Shown: positions 50,462 to 59,418, numbered from the stretch's first letter. The stretch: DNA of 59,936 nt from an uncultured Lentisphaerota bacterium (GCA_903921725.1 CAIXRA010000082.1:1-59936); one strand, 5' to 3'. Notes: a model not told the origin generated them from the letters alone. Numbers and translations: made by a program.

Positions 50462-50669
50462 CGGGCGGAACGCCCGCTTGGCGGCGTTTCGTGTTGCCTG
50501 TTGAACACGGAACGCGAAACTCGCAACTCGAAACGAACCATCGCCGGGCAAGATGCCCGTCGAAAGCGGGCGGGACGCCCACGCTCCCGTCAGGCCGGCG
50601 TTGAGCATCCCCGCCCTTTGCGCCTTCGCGCCTTTGCATTTCAACATCATGTCCCGGGCGAGACGCCCG
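50462..50669. repeat. four short GC-hairpin repeats upstream of GH109
   Basis: Small perfect stem-loops of the form CGGGC(G/A)-NNN-(C/T)GCCCG occur at 50462-50476 (loop GAA), 50545-50559 (loop AGA), 50568-50580 (stem GGGCG/CGCCC, loop GGA) and 50655-50669 (loop AGA). A fifth, in the opposite orientation, is at 52325-52339. They resemble REP-type intergenic repeats. The 504-bp gap that holds them has no supported gene; between the hairpins are low-complexity tracts such as GAACACGGAACGCGAAAC. Confidence 0.6.
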
Positions 50670-50848
50670 CCCTTGTCCAGCCTAACTTGAAGGTTGAGGG
50701 TTGAACGTTCTTCCATCCCCTCCCAAAAAAATCTGGCACCGGAACCGGCCGCGACCAAACGGAACCGGCCGTGGAACCGCCGCCCGCCAACCCGTGTCTC
50801 TTCCTGCAACACCGCACCCTTGCGACACGCAGAACGGGAGACAAAACG

Positions 50849-52273
50849 ATGAGCGACACCCCCAGGTCCCGCCGCGAATTCCTGAAATCAGCCGCCATCG
50901 CCGGAGTGGGGCTCGGCCTCGGCTCCACCCTGCTCGGCAACGCGGCAGTAGCGGCCGGCGCAGCGGGCGCCCCTATCACCACGTCATCTCGCGGCGATGT
51001 TTCCGCCACCCGCCGCCGCCCGGCCGGCCAGAAACCGGTGCATGACCTGACCACGAACCCGCTGGAAAAGGTGCGTGCCGCGCTTATCGGCTGCGGCGGC
51101 CGCGGCAGCTCCCTCCACGGCAACCTCCTCGACACCGGTTTCGTGGAGATCGTCGCGGTCTGCGACCTGATTACATCACGCGCCGAACGCTGCGCCGCCG
51201 CCGCGAAAAAGCATGGGTTCGACCCCAAGGTGTTCGGCGGCGCGCTCGACGCCTGGGAAGCGGTCTGCGGTTTGGACAACGTGGATGTCGTCTACATCGC
51301 CACCCCCTGGGAATGGCACGCGCCGATGGCCGTCAAGTCGATGGAGTCCGGCAAACACGCCTTCGTCGAGGTGCCGGCCTGCGTGACCGTTGACGAGTGC
51401 TGGCAGCTCGTCGACACTTCCGAGCGGACTCAACGCCATTGCGTGATTTTGGAAAACTGCTGCTATGGCCCCGAGGAACTGTTCGTCCTCAACCTCGTCC
51501 GCAAGGGGATCCTCGGCGAACTCAACCACGCAGAATGCGCCTACATCCACGACCTGCGCTCCACGCTGTTCGAGACGGAGGGCGAGGGTGCCTGGCGCCG
51601 CAATTTCCACACGCTGCTCGACGCCAATCTTTACCCGACACACGGCCTCGGCCCGGTGGCCCAGTACCTCGGCATCAACCGCGGTGACCAGTTCCGGCAC
51701 CTCGTTTCCATGAGCTCACCGGAGCGCGGCCTTACCAAGTTCCGCAACGAGAAGAGGCCGCAGGGCGGCCGCTTCGCCGGCGAAAAATACAGATGCGGCG
51801 ACATGAACACCACCCTGATCAAGACCGAGGCCGGGCGCAGCATCATGGTCCAGCACGACGTGATCAGCCCCCGTCCCTATAGCCGCATCAATGGTGTCAG
51901 CGGCACCGGCGGCACCTTCTTCGGCTACCCGGCCCGCCTCGCCGTCAATGATGGCAGCAGCCACTCCTGGATGTCGGCCGAACGGCTGAAGGAGATGCGG
52001 GAAAAATATGAGCACCCGCTTTGGGCCAAGCTTGCGGCGGCGGCAAAGGCCTCCGGTGGTCACGGCGGCATGGACTACGTCATGAACTGGCGGCTCTGCG
52101 ACTGCCTGCGGCGCGGCGCCACCCCGGACATCACCGTGTACGATGCCGCAGCCTGGAGCTGCATCATCGAGCTGTCGGCCAAGTCCGTCGCGGGCGGAAG
52201 CCTGTCCGTGGCCGTCCCCGACTTCACCCGCGGCCTGTGGAAGACGCTCGACCCGCTCGGCATCGCCGGGTAA
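50849..52273 (+). CDS. GH109 family NAD-dependent alpha-N-acetylgalactosaminidase, Tat-exported
   Basis: Product of 474 residues. A twin-arginine signal (SRREFLKSAAIAGVGLGLG) fits Tat export of a cofactor-loaded enzyme. Gfo/Idh/MocA fold: AALIGCGGRGSSLHGNLL (NAD site), VYIATPWEWHAPMAVKSMESGKHAFVEVPA, NLYPTHGLGPVAQYLGINRGD and the GH109-typical end HGGMDYVMNWRLCDCLRRG. GH109 uses an NAD hydride-shuttle mechanism to remove terminal alpha-GalNAc, as in mucins and blood group A. GGGAG precedes ATG 50849. It lies beyond the hairpin-rich gap and is bracketed by a fifth hairpin downstream. Confidence 0.88.
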   Translation: MSDTPRSRREFLKSAAIAGVGLGLGSTLLGNAAVAAGAAGAPITTSSRGDVSATRRRPAGQKPVHDLTTNPLEKVRAALIGCGGRGSSLHGNLLDTGFVEIVAVCDLITSRAERCAAAAKKHGFDPKVFGGALDAWEAVCGLDNVDVVYIATPWEWHAPMAVKSMESGKHAFVEVPACVTVDECWQLVDTSERTQRHCVILENCCYGPEELFVLNLVRKGILGELNHAECAYIHDLRSTLFETEGEGAWRRNFHTLLDANLYPTHGLGPVAQYLGINRGDQFRHLVSMSSPERGLTKFRNEKRPQGGRFAGEKYRCGDMNTTLIKTEAGRSIMVQHDVISPRPYSRINGVSGTGGTFFGYPARLAVNDGSSHSWMSAERLKEMREKYEHPLWAKLAAAAKASGGHGGMDYVMNWRLCDCLRRGATPDITVYDAAAWSCIIELSAKSVAGGSLSVAVPDFTRGLWKTLDPLGIAG

Positions 52274-52324
52274 CAACGCCGGCGGCGCGGCAGGCAAATC
52301 GCCGTCCGGCGGCACACAGGCGGG

Positions 52325-52339
52325 CGGGCGTCCCGCCCG
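52325..52339. repeat. fifth GC-hairpin repeat, reverse orientation
   Basis: CGGGCG-TCC-CGCCCG, the reverse complement of the type found at 50568-50580. It lies 52 bp downstream of the GH109 stop and could act as an mRNA 3' stabiliser or terminator; no T-tract follows. Confidence 0.5.
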
Positions 52340-52393
52340 GCGCATTTCCAGTACGGAAGAAAAAGAAGCCGTACTGGAGGCAGACCCGTGCCG

Positions 52394-52687
52394 TCAGACG
52401 CCGCGGGAGCCGAGGCGGAAGAGCGCCAGATAGGCGATGACGAGGCTGCCGCAGAGCTTGATCCCCATGGGAATCGTGCCGGAGCCGCTGAACTCCTGTG
52501 TCGCGTCGGCGCCGCCGCCTGAGTTTATCAGGTTCAGCAGCGGTCCGGACACCCAGTTCACGACGAAGCAGAAGGCGACCACGCCGATCACGGCGGCGAC
52601 CAGGCGCAGGCAGTTGTCCTGCAGCCAGACGCCCGTGTGTTCGGCCGGTGTCTGGATGGAGGCGGCTTGGATGTGGCAGCGCTTCAT
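52394..52687 (-). CDS. small inner-membrane protein, unknown
   Basis: Product of 97 residues. Two hydrophobic segments (LRLVAAVIGVVAFCFVVNWV and IKLCGSLVIAYLALFRLG) are separated by a Gly/Ser-rich loop (SGGGADATQEFSGSG). The long upstream extension is not like protein, so ATG 52687 is used. It is convergent with GH109. Family not recognised. Confidence 0.6.
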   Translation of the reverse strand: MKRCHIQAASIQTPAEHTGVWLQDNCLRLVAAVIGVVAFCFVVNWVSGPLLNLINSGGGADATQEFSGSGTIPMGIKLCGSLVIAYLALFRLGSRGV

Positions 52688-52980
52688 GGGGAATTCCCAG
52701 GTACGGGGTTGTTCGGTTCGGTTTTTCGGACACCGGCGGCCGGAACCGCATTGGCAGTAACGTAACCCGCCCGGCCCAACCGGCAAACTCCCTAACCTGT
52801 TGGAAGTCCACTCACGCCTACACTCACGGATTTCTGGCGTAGAGTGACACAACCCGTCCCTTCCGGTCACGGGAGGAAGCGGGTTTGGAAAGCAAAACAC
52901 CCCGGCACAACCAGTTGCAAGTGAACCCGTTGGGCACGACTTGGCACGGTTGGACACGGGGTGTCCCAAAAAACAGAAAA

Positions 52981-53056
52981 TGGCTCCGGCGACTGGACTC
53001 GAACCAGTGACCAAGTGATTAACAGTCACCTACTCTACCAACTGAGCTACGCCGGA
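52981..53056 (-). tRNA. tRNA-Asn (GTT)
   Basis: Minus strand: acceptor TCCGGCG pairs with CGCCGGA, discriminator G, encoded CCA; D-arm AGCTCAGTTGGTAGAGT, anticodon loop CTGTTAA (GTT), T-arm CTGGTTCGAGTCCAG. 76 nt including CCA. Confidence 0.97.
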
Positions 53057-53093
53057 ACCAGGAATGCCGCGACTTGCGCCGCGAACGGGATAT

Positions 53094-53121
53094 ACAATAG
53101 TGCCTTGTCCCCGACCTGCAA
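53094..53121 (-). promoter_or_regulatory. sigma70-like promoter for tRNA-Asn
   Basis: On the minus strand TTGCAG (53121-53116), 16-nt spacer, TATTGT (53099-53094), about 38 bp above the tRNA 5' end. The same hexamer types precede the abiE-like operon. Confidence 0.45.
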
Positions 53122-53270
53122 CCGGAAAAACAAAATTTTGGGGGCAGGCGCCCGCACTTCCGGCCGTCACCCGGAGCGGGGGTGGCGCATCGCGGAAACC
53201 CGCCTCAACTGCAGCCTTCACGAACATTTAACAATCGGAGTTCGGGATGGTTGAGCGGGCGTTCGGCCCA

Positions 53271-55781
53271 TCATTCAGGCTTGTTCTGGATCATGGGACT
53301 GTTTTCGGCTTGGCCGGCGGCTGCGGCCGTGGTTGCGGGAAGCTTGCGGAAGGCGCCCTCCTTGGGCAGGACCGTAAATTTGTCCTTGAGCCGGATGTCC
53401 GTGGAGGACGAGCCAATCATGACGGTGAAATCACCGGGCTCGACAATCCACTGGCCGAGATGGTTGGCGTAGGCGAGGTCATCGGCCACCAGCGTGAACT
53501 CGACCCGCGTTTCCTCGCCGGGCTGCAAGCTGACGCGGCGGAAGCCGCGGAGGTTGCGCTCAAAAGCGACATCGGTGGTGACGTCGTCGCGGAGGTAAAG
53601 CTGGACCACTTCGTCGCCCGCGACTGCGCCGCGGTTTTTGACCTTGCAGGCGACCGTGACCGTCCCGGCGGCGCCCGGCGTCTTCGGGTTGACCTGGAGC
53701 TCTGAGTAGGCGAAGGCTGTGTAGCTCAGGCCGAAGCCGAACGGATAGACCGGCCCGGGCTTCTGGTGTGACCGGCTCTTGGTGTCAGGCTCGTCGTTGC
53801 CGCCGGGGTGGCAGGGGAAGTTCATCGGAATTTGGCCGACGCTGCGCGGCCAGGTGCCGTTGAGCTTGCCGCCGGGGTTGTACCTGCCGAGCAGGACTTC
53901 GGCGATGGCGGTGCCGCCCTGGGCTCCGGGGAAGGAGGCCGAGAGGATGGCGGGGATGTGCCGGTCGGCCCAGTTGATTGCGGTCGGCCGGCCGTGGATG
54001 AGGACGAGCACCACCGGCTTGCCCGTGGTCTGGACGGCCTTGAGCAGGTCGAGCTGGTGTCCGGGCAGTTCCAGGCTGTTTCGGGAACGACTTTCGCCCG
54101 AGGTTGTGAAGGTCTTGTCGCCCAGCACGACCACGCAGGCGTCGGCGGACTTGGCGGCCTCGACCGCCTTGGCGATGCCGGCCTGTTCCTTCTCGGTCAG
54201 CGGCTCCGGCAGGAATTCCGTGTCGGGATAGCCGGCGTCCACGGGGTCGCAACCTTTCTCGTAGACCACCTCGATGCCGCTTCCCTCAAGCTGTTTCTTC
54301 AGGCCGGCGACGACGCTGACGTCTTGAGCGCCGCGCTCGGTTGGCGCGTAATGCCAGGAGACGTAGTTGTCGACGTTGTCGGCATTGGGCCCGACGACGG
54401 CCAGCCGTTTCAGTTTTTTTGGATCGAGCGGCAGCGCCTGCTTCTCGTTCTTCAGCAGCACCAGGCATTCGCGGGAAAGCTGAAGGGAGAGCGCAAGGTG
54501 TTCCGGGCAGGCGACGACCGTGTCGGCGGCGGCCGGATCCTGGGCATAGGGCCGGTCAAAGAGGCCGACCCGGAACTTCACCCGGAGCACGTCGCGGACC
54601 AGGTTGTCAACCCGCGCCTCCGCCAGGCGGCCGTCGCGGACCAGCTGGCGGATCGCCTGAATGTGGGGGGCGGGGGAGTTGAAGTCCGTGCGGACGTTGA
54701 GTCCGGCCTCGATGGCCAGCCGCGTCGCGTCGGTGTCGTCGGAGGCGACAAAATGCCGGTGGGTCAGCCGCTCGACGGCGGAGCTGTCGGAGACGACGTA
54801 CCCCTTGAACCCGTATTCCTGCCGCAACTTTTGGGTCAGCAGTTCGTAATTCCCCGCCAGCGGCACGCCGTTGTAGTCGTTGTAGGCGCACATGACGCCG
54901 AGCATGCCGGCCTCCTGCACCGCTTTCTTGAACGGATAAAGGTGGATTGCCTCCAGCGTCTGTAGCGTGATCGCCGGATCGGTGCGGGTGTCCCACTGGC
55001 GGGAGGCCCGGCATTCGCCGTACGCGACGAAGTGCTTGGCGGTCGCCGCCACATGTTCCTGCATTCCCTGCACCCAGGCGACGCCGAGGCGGGCGACCAG
55101 GTACGGATCCTCGCCAAGCGCGCCTTCCCAGCGGCCCCAGCGCTGGTCGCGGGCGACGTCGAGGATTGGCGAATAGACATTGGTATAGCCGATGGCGCGC
55201 GCCTCGCGGCCCAGCACACCGCCCATCCTGCGGATCAGCTCTGTGTCCCAAGTCGAGCCGAGCGCGTTGGTGGAGGGGAAGCTGGTGCAGTGGCGGACGC
55301 TGATGCCGCGGATCCCCTCGACCGTCGCGTCGAAGGGGATGCCCAGCCGGGTCTGTTCGACAAAGAAGCGCTGCGTGGTGTTGAGGAGTTGTGCCTGCTG
55401 CGCCGGCGTCGCCGTCTCTTTCAGCCGTTCCTGATCGCAGTGCTGGTCGATGTTGCCGATGCCGTCCTTCCAGATTTCATCCTTCCACTTCAGCGTCGGC
55501 AGCGGATCCTTGAGGTATTTTCGGTAGCCGTAAACCGTCGCCAACTGGCAGGACTTCTCCTCCAGCGTCATCTGCCGCAGTAGGTCGTCGATCCGCTTCT
55601 CCACAGGCTGCGCCGGGTCCTCGTACAGGTCCTTGACGCCGTTCTTGTTGAAGTCGGTCCAGCCGTCGTGGTAGATCTCCGGCCGCGGCGGAAACGGGTA
55701 CGGCAGGTCGCAGGGCGGCGGCGGGGCCGCGAAGGAGAGGAAGGGCAGGGTGGCAAGCAGGAGGCAGAACAGACGTGGCAT
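53271..55781 (-). CDS. GH3 family beta-glycosidase, secreted
   Basis: Product of 836 residues with signal peptide (MPRLFCLLLATLPFLSFA). An EF-hand-like loop follows (TDFNKNGVKDLYED). The GH3 barrel has RIDDLLRQMTLEEKSCQL, PFDATVEGIRG, VYSPILDVARDQRWGRWEGALGEDP, AKHFVAYG and nucleophile region GFKGYVVSDSSAVERL. The C-terminal sandwich (CLVLLKNEKQALPLD, GDKTFTTSGESRSR) and a fibronectin III-like end (GEETRVEFTL) are typical of large GH3 beta-glucosidases/xylosidases. The GRWEGALGEDP block fits the beta-glucosidase/xylosidase side. The exact sugar is unclear. Confidence 0.93.
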   Translation of the reverse strand: MPRLFCLLLATLPFLSFAAPPPPCDLPYPFPPRPEIYHDGWTDFNKNGVKDLYEDPAQPVEKRIDDLLRQMTLEEKSCQLATVYGYRKYLKDPLPTLKWKDEIWKDGIGNIDQHCDQERLKETATPAQQAQLLNTTQRFFVEQTRLGIPFDATVEGIRGISVRHCTSFPSTNALGSTWDTELIRRMGGVLGREARAIGYTNVYSPILDVARDQRWGRWEGALGEDPYLVARLGVAWVQGMQEHVAATAKHFVAYGECRASRQWDTRTDPAITLQTLEAIHLYPFKKAVQEAGMLGVMCAYNDYNGVPLAGNYELLTQKLRQEYGFKGYVVSDSSAVERLTHRHFVASDDTDATRLAIEAGLNVRTDFNSPAPHIQAIRQLVRDGRLAEARVDNLVRDVLRVKFRVGLFDRPYAQDPAAADTVVACPEHLALSLQLSRECLVLLKNEKQALPLDPKKLKRLAVVGPNADNVDNYVSWHYAPTERGAQDVSVVAGLKKQLEGSGIEVVYEKGCDPVDAGYPDTEFLPEPLTEKEQAGIAKAVEAAKSADACVVVLGDKTFTTSGESRSRNSLELPGHQLDLLKAVQTTGKPVVLVLIHGRPTAINWADRHIPAILSASFPGAQGGTAIAEVLLGRYNPGGKLNGTWPRSVGQIPMNFPCHPGGNDEPDTKSRSHQKPGPVYPFGFGLSYTAFAYSELQVNPKTPGAAGTVTVACKVKNRGAVAGDEVVQLYLRDDVTTDVAFERNLRGFRRVSLQPGEETRVEFTLVADDLAYANHLGQWIVEPGDFTVMIGSSSTDIRLKDKFTVLPKEGAFRKLPATTAAAAGQAENSPMIQNKPE

Positions 55782-56270
55782 GGGCGGAGTTCCTGTGGTG
55801 GTTTTTTACTGGGCCTTCAGGAGAAATAGCCCGTATTCGCTGGCGTGCTGGGGAAAAAATGCGGAAAGGGGTCGAGGAATGCGAACCGCCTCCGGCATCA
55901 ACGCGCCCCATGCTCACTCGACCACCGGCTACTGGTGGGCGTACGGCGGCTTGGAGAGTTGGATGAAGCGCAGCATGTTCGTTTCCCGGTCGTCGAGGTG
56001 GCGCACGGTCAGTTGGATATATGTTCGGGCAAAGCGACCGCCGCGCGTCCGACCGGAGTGTCCGGCTGCGGCAGTACGGTGAAAACGGTGCACGGTATCC
56101 TCCACGCTTGGACGCCTGGTTCCGGTTTCGGTTCCCGGCCGTGCGAACCGGTTCGGCGGCAGCCATCGGATTGACGGTTTCCGAGTTTTGCGCGGGAATT
56201 CCAGCACTCACGCGATTACCTGCTAAATGAAGAAATCGCACAAAGCCGTTTGGCATCCGGCCTTACGCGC
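55782..56270. other. intergenic region, nothing clear
   Basis: Between the leftward GH3 gene and the rightward repeat-protein cluster. Long frames on both strands here lack protein-like character. No RNA gene or hairpin of note seen; the promoter of the repeat protein follows immediately. Confidence 0.35.
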
Positions 56271-56299
56271 TTGACATTTTGCCTGTTCCTGTGTAAGTT
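56271..56299 (+). promoter_or_regulatory. candidate promoter for the repeat-protein gene
   Basis: TTGACA (56271-56276), 17-nt spacer, TAAGTT (56294-56299) in a TGTG-TAAG context, 46 bp upstream of ATG 56345. The -35 is perfect and the -10 weak. Confidence 0.45.
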
Positions 56300-56344
56300 T
56301 AGATTGTTTTATGTATGGCCATTGAAAAACAAAGGAGAATCGTC

Positions 56345-57307
56345 ATGGAAAAGAAATTGGTGTGCGGCGTGATTGCTGGTGTGTGCATGTCCACGATGGC
56401 GTTTGCCCAGATTAACGTGAACACGAACGTGGACACGGTGAAGGCGGAGAACAACTCCAAGGTCAACACGGGCGTCAAGCTTGGCGGCGCGCAGATTAAA
56501 AACTCGGCCATCAATGTCAACACGGATGTCAAGAGCATCGAGGCGACGAACGGCTCGAGCGTGAACACGGGTGCCGACCTCTCCGGCTCGAGGGTCAAGG
56601 ATTCGGTTCTCAACGTGACCACCAAGGGCACGAACCGCGACATGACGATTACGGCGAAGGACGGCTCCAAGGTCAACACCGGCATTGAGGCCAGGAACAG
56701 CAAGATCGAAGGCTCGAAGATCAACGTCAACACCGGCGTTGACATCATCCAGGCGACCGGCGGCTCGAAAATCAACACGGGCGTCGAGGCCAACAACAGC
56801 ACGATCAAGGACAGCGAGATCAACGTGAGCACCAAGAGCGCGCCGCGCCGCGACCCGCTGGCCGAGAACCGCTCCGAGATCAACACGGGCGTCGAGGCCA
56901 ACAACGCGACCATCAAGGGCTCCAAGATCAACATCAACACCACGACCACCGACGACATCATTGCCAAGGACGGCTCCAAGATCAACACCGGCCTGAAGGC
57001 GAATGGTGCCAAGATTGAAGGTTCCCAGCTGAATGTCAACACCGTCGCGGGCCGTATTGAGGCGACCGGCGGTTCCGAGATCAACACCGGCATCTCCGCC
57101 AATAATGCCTCCATCAAGGGTTCCAAGCTGAACGCGAACACCAATGTCCAGTTGCTGAAGGCCGAAGGCGGCTCGAAGATCAACACCGGCATCAAGGTGG
57201 ACGGCGCCAAGATCGAGAACACCAGCATCAACGTCAACACCAACGCCAAAAGCATCGAGGCGAAGGGTGGCTCGAGCGTCAACACCGGCGTGACGACCGA
57301 CAAGTAA
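56345..57307 (+). CDS. exported Asn/Ser-rich tandem-repeat protein, predicted beta-solenoid
   Basis: Product of 320 residues. AAAGGAG precedes the ATG, and a signal peptide ends at AFAQ (residue 22). The entire mature protein is about nine imperfect repeats of 33-37 residues, consensus (I/L)NVNT-x5-IxA-x2-GS(K/E)(I/V)NTG(V/I)xANNxxIKGSK. Alternating Val/Ile/Asn/Thr with Gly turns suggests a right-handed beta-helix or similar solenoid; there is no anchor, no Cys and no catalytic motif in the repeats. It has its own promoter and terminator. Function unknown; a surface fibre, adhesin or extracellular matrix element is the likeliest class. Confidence 0.85.
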   Translation: MEKKLVCGVIAGVCMSTMAFAQINVNTNVDTVKAENNSKVNTGVKLGGAQIKNSAINVNTDVKSIEATNGSSVNTGADLSGSRVKDSVLNVTTKGTNRDMTITAKDGSKVNTGIEARNSKIEGSKINVNTGVDIIQATGGSKINTGVEANNSTIKDSEINVSTKSAPRRDPLAENRSEINTGVEANNATIKGSKININTTTTDDIIAKDGSKINTGLKANGAKIEGSQLNVNTVAGRIEATGGSEINTGISANNASIKGSKLNANTNVQLLKAEGGSKINTGIKVDGAKIENTSINVNTNAKSIEAKGGSSVNTGVTTDK

Positions 57308-57328
57308 TCTCAATTGGTATGAAAAAAC

Positions 57329-57364
57329 AGGCGGGACGGTCGCAAGGGCTGTCCCGCCTTTTTT
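57329..57364 (+). terminator. rho-independent terminator after the repeat protein
   Basis: AGGCGGGAC (57329-57337) and GTCCCGCCT (57351-57359) form a 9-bp stem followed by a run of T. Lies 22 bp after the stop. Confidence 0.9.
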
Positions 57365-57489
57365 GAATTGAACCGAAATTTTTATAGAGGCGCCCCAAGC
57401 TGGGAAGCCGTTTTGACTGGCCATTTTGCGATAATAGCTGTATACTGTTTTTGGCTGAGGGGGCGGTTCTAACGCGGGAGGCGTGCGTC

Positions 57490-58263
57490 ATGCGTGCTCG
57501 GAAGCAAGATTCTTGCGGCCTTCTGTGCGGGCTGTGCCTTGGATTTTTGACGGCGGTCTGCGCGACGGCCGGTGCCGGAAACGGCGGCGGCGGCGTGGTG
57601 ACGGGCGATGTGAACGCCGTCAACTCGCACGTTACGATTGGCGGCGGCGCGGTCGGAAATGTGAATTCATCCCTGGTGGTGGGAAACGGTCGGCTAATCA
57701 CGAAAACGCTTCCCGTCGCCTCCGCATTCCATGGGGTTGAACTGTCGGGGGTTTTTGAGGCGGAGATCCAGTGCGGCAAGGCCGCTTCCGTTGAGGTTTC
57801 GGTTGACGAAAACCTGCAGCCGCTGCTTGCTGCGTCCGTGCGCGACGGGGTTTTGTGCGTGACTTTCACCAAGCCCGTCCAGACCAAGCAGACACCGCGC
57901 TTGAAAATCACCGTTCCCTCCCTGGACATCCTGCGGGTGTCGGGCAGCGACCAAGTGGACGTGACGGAAATCAAGGGAAAAAGCCTTCTGCTGGAGCATG
58001 CGGGCACCGGCAAGGTGACGGTGGCTGGGAAGGTCGGCTCCCTTGTCTGCACGGTGAACGGCACCGGCGCGGTCGACGCTGGCAAGCTTGTATGCGACGA
58101 GGCGACCATCTCCTTGAGCGGCGTTGGCAATGCGGTGTGCCGCCCGGAGAAAAAATTAAGCGTCACCATCACGGGTATCGGCGGCGTGCGGTGCCTCACC
58201 CGGCCGGCAGAGGTGAAGCGTGACATTTCCGGGTTGGGCGACATTGAATTTGCCGGCAAATAG
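57490..58263 (+). CDS. exported GIN-domain (DUF2807-like) protein with repeat-like N-terminus
   Basis: Product of 257 residues. GGGAG precedes ATG 57490. Signal peptide LCGLCLGFLTAVCATAGA. A short repeat-like linker GDVNAVNSHVTIGGGAVGNVNSSLVVGNG resembles the units of the flanking repeat proteins. Residues about 65-257 fit a GIN/DUF2807 beta-helix domain: FHGVELSGVFEAEIQCGKA, LKITVPSLDILRVSGSDQVDV, GSLVCTVNGTGAVDAG and the final KRDISGLGDIEF. This domain is known from exported proteins in Bacteroidota and others and has no assigned activity. The next gene starts 26 bp downstream. Confidence 0.8.
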   Translation: MRARKQDSCGLLCGLCLGFLTAVCATAGAGNGGGGVVTGDVNAVNSHVTIGGGAVGNVNSSLVVGNGRLITKTLPVASAFHGVELSGVFEAEIQCGKAASVEVSVDENLQPLLAASVRDGVLCVTFTKPVQTKQTPRLKITVPSLDILRVSGSDQVDVTEIKGKSLLLEHAGTGKVTVAGKVGSLVCTVNGTGAVDAGKLVCDEATISLSGVGNAVCRPEKKLSVTITGIGGVRCLTRPAEVKRDISGLGDIEFAGK

Positions 58264-58289
58264 ACATTGCGGTGTCAAGAGGGGGAAGC

Positions 58290-59357
58290 ATGGGCGGAAA
58301 AATCTCATGGGTTATCGGCGTGACTGCAATTATTGCAGTCTGTTCCGCCCGCGCCGGGGATGAGGTTGACAAGACGACCGCCACCAAAGTGGGCGGTGTC
58401 ACGATTTACGAGGACAAGCGGGGCGCCGAGGGGGCGGACGTCAAAACGGGACCGATCACCAAGGAGACCACGCCGTCGGCGGGCAGCAGGGAGACGGTGG
58501 TCACGGCTGTCAAAATGGGAAATGTGACCGAGCTGACCGGCTCAAAGGGGACGAAATCCACGGTTGTCACGGTCGGCCCCATGACCGGGGGTCAGGTCAA
58601 CGGGAAATCCGTATCCGTCGTCCGAATAGGCGAGAATGTGGCGGTCGGGACGAATGACAAGGGGGGCACGGTTCAGGCGATAAAGGCTGGCAACCAGGTG
58701 GTGGTGCAGGGGATTGGGAACGTCTCATCGTCGGAGGCGCGGATTGTTGTCCGGCTGCTGCAGGATGCGGCAACCGGCCAGCCGGTGGCACCGCCGCCGA
58801 CGAATGCCGGCATCGCGCTTTCGCCGTTTACCGGAGTGGGGGTTGTCGGTGACGTCGAGGTGGATGTCGAGTGCGGCCAGCCATTCGATATCATGGCGAA
58901 CGGCGGCATGAAGGACTCCGGCACGTTCGAGGTGCAAGAGGGAGTTTTGTGCATCCGGGGGACGGGCAAGGGGCCGGACGGGCGGGCGCTGGGCCGGGTG
59001 ACGGTGCGGATGCCTGCGCTTGATGCGGTGTCCGCCGAGGACGGCGGGCGGGTGACGGTTCAAAAGGCGACCGGGGAAAATCTGCGGATTACCGGGCGAA
59101 GCGGCGGGCGCATCGAGATTTCCGGAGAGGCGAAAACGGTGCTGTGCCGGGTTTCGGGCGGCAGCCGCGTTTTCGGACAGAAGCTGAAAACGGGCCGGAT
59201 GTCGATGCGGCTGGAGGGGGATGGAGAGGCGCATTGCTCGGCGGGTTTGGAATTGGTTGTGATGATTTCGGGCAAGGGCATTGTGTGGTGTCATGGAAAA
59301 CCCGGTTTGGTTACGCAAAAGATCAGTGGTGGGGGCGAGTTGAGGTTTGAGAAGTAG
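58290..59357 (+). CDS. exported GIN-domain-like protein with Val/Thr-rich N-terminal repeats
   Basis: Product of 355 residues; GAGGGGGAAGC precedes ATG 58290. Signal peptide SWVIGVTAIIAVCSARAG. Residues about 30-165 contain alternating short strand units (VGGVTIYEDKRG, VVTAVKMGNVTELTGSKG, VSVVRIGENVAVGTNDKGG, VQAIKAGNQVVVQGIGNV). Residues about 180-355 repeat the GIN-type architecture seen in the preceding protein (FTGVGVVGDVEVDVECGQP, ALGRVTVRMPALDAVSAEDGG, TVLCRVSGGSRVFG, VTQKISGGGELRFEK). So it is a paralogue with a different N-terminal stalk. Probably the second gene of a GIN-GIN-repeat operon. Confidence 0.78.
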   Translation: MGGKISWVIGVTAIIAVCSARAGDEVDKTTATKVGGVTIYEDKRGAEGADVKTGPITKETTPSAGSRETVVTAVKMGNVTELTGSKGTKSTVVTVGPMTGGQVNGKSVSVVRIGENVAVGTNDKGGTVQAIKAGNQVVVQGIGNVSSSEARIVVRLLQDAATGQPVAPPPTNAGIALSPFTGVGVVGDVEVDVECGQPFDIMANGGMKDSGTFEVQEGVLCIRGTGKGPDGRALGRVTVRMPALDAVSAEDGGRVTVQKATGENLRITGRSGGRIEISGEAKTVLCRVSGGSRVFGQKLKTGRMSMRLEGDGEAHCSAGLELVVMISGKGIVWCHGKPGLVTQKISGGGELRFEK

Positions 59358-59418
59358 AGGGTGGTGGTTTTGAGTGGCGGTTGGTTCCGTCCAGGTAAAA
59401 CAAAAAAAGGAGTGACCC

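Noticed and set aside
52688..53029. N-terminal extension of the small membrane protein
   Set aside because: It would read through the tRNA-Asn gene and has no protein-like character.
56309..57424. Two long minus-strand frames opposite the first repeat protein
   Set aside because: Both mirror the repeat periodicity and have no start signal; the plus strand has a promoter, ribosome binding site, signal peptide and terminator.
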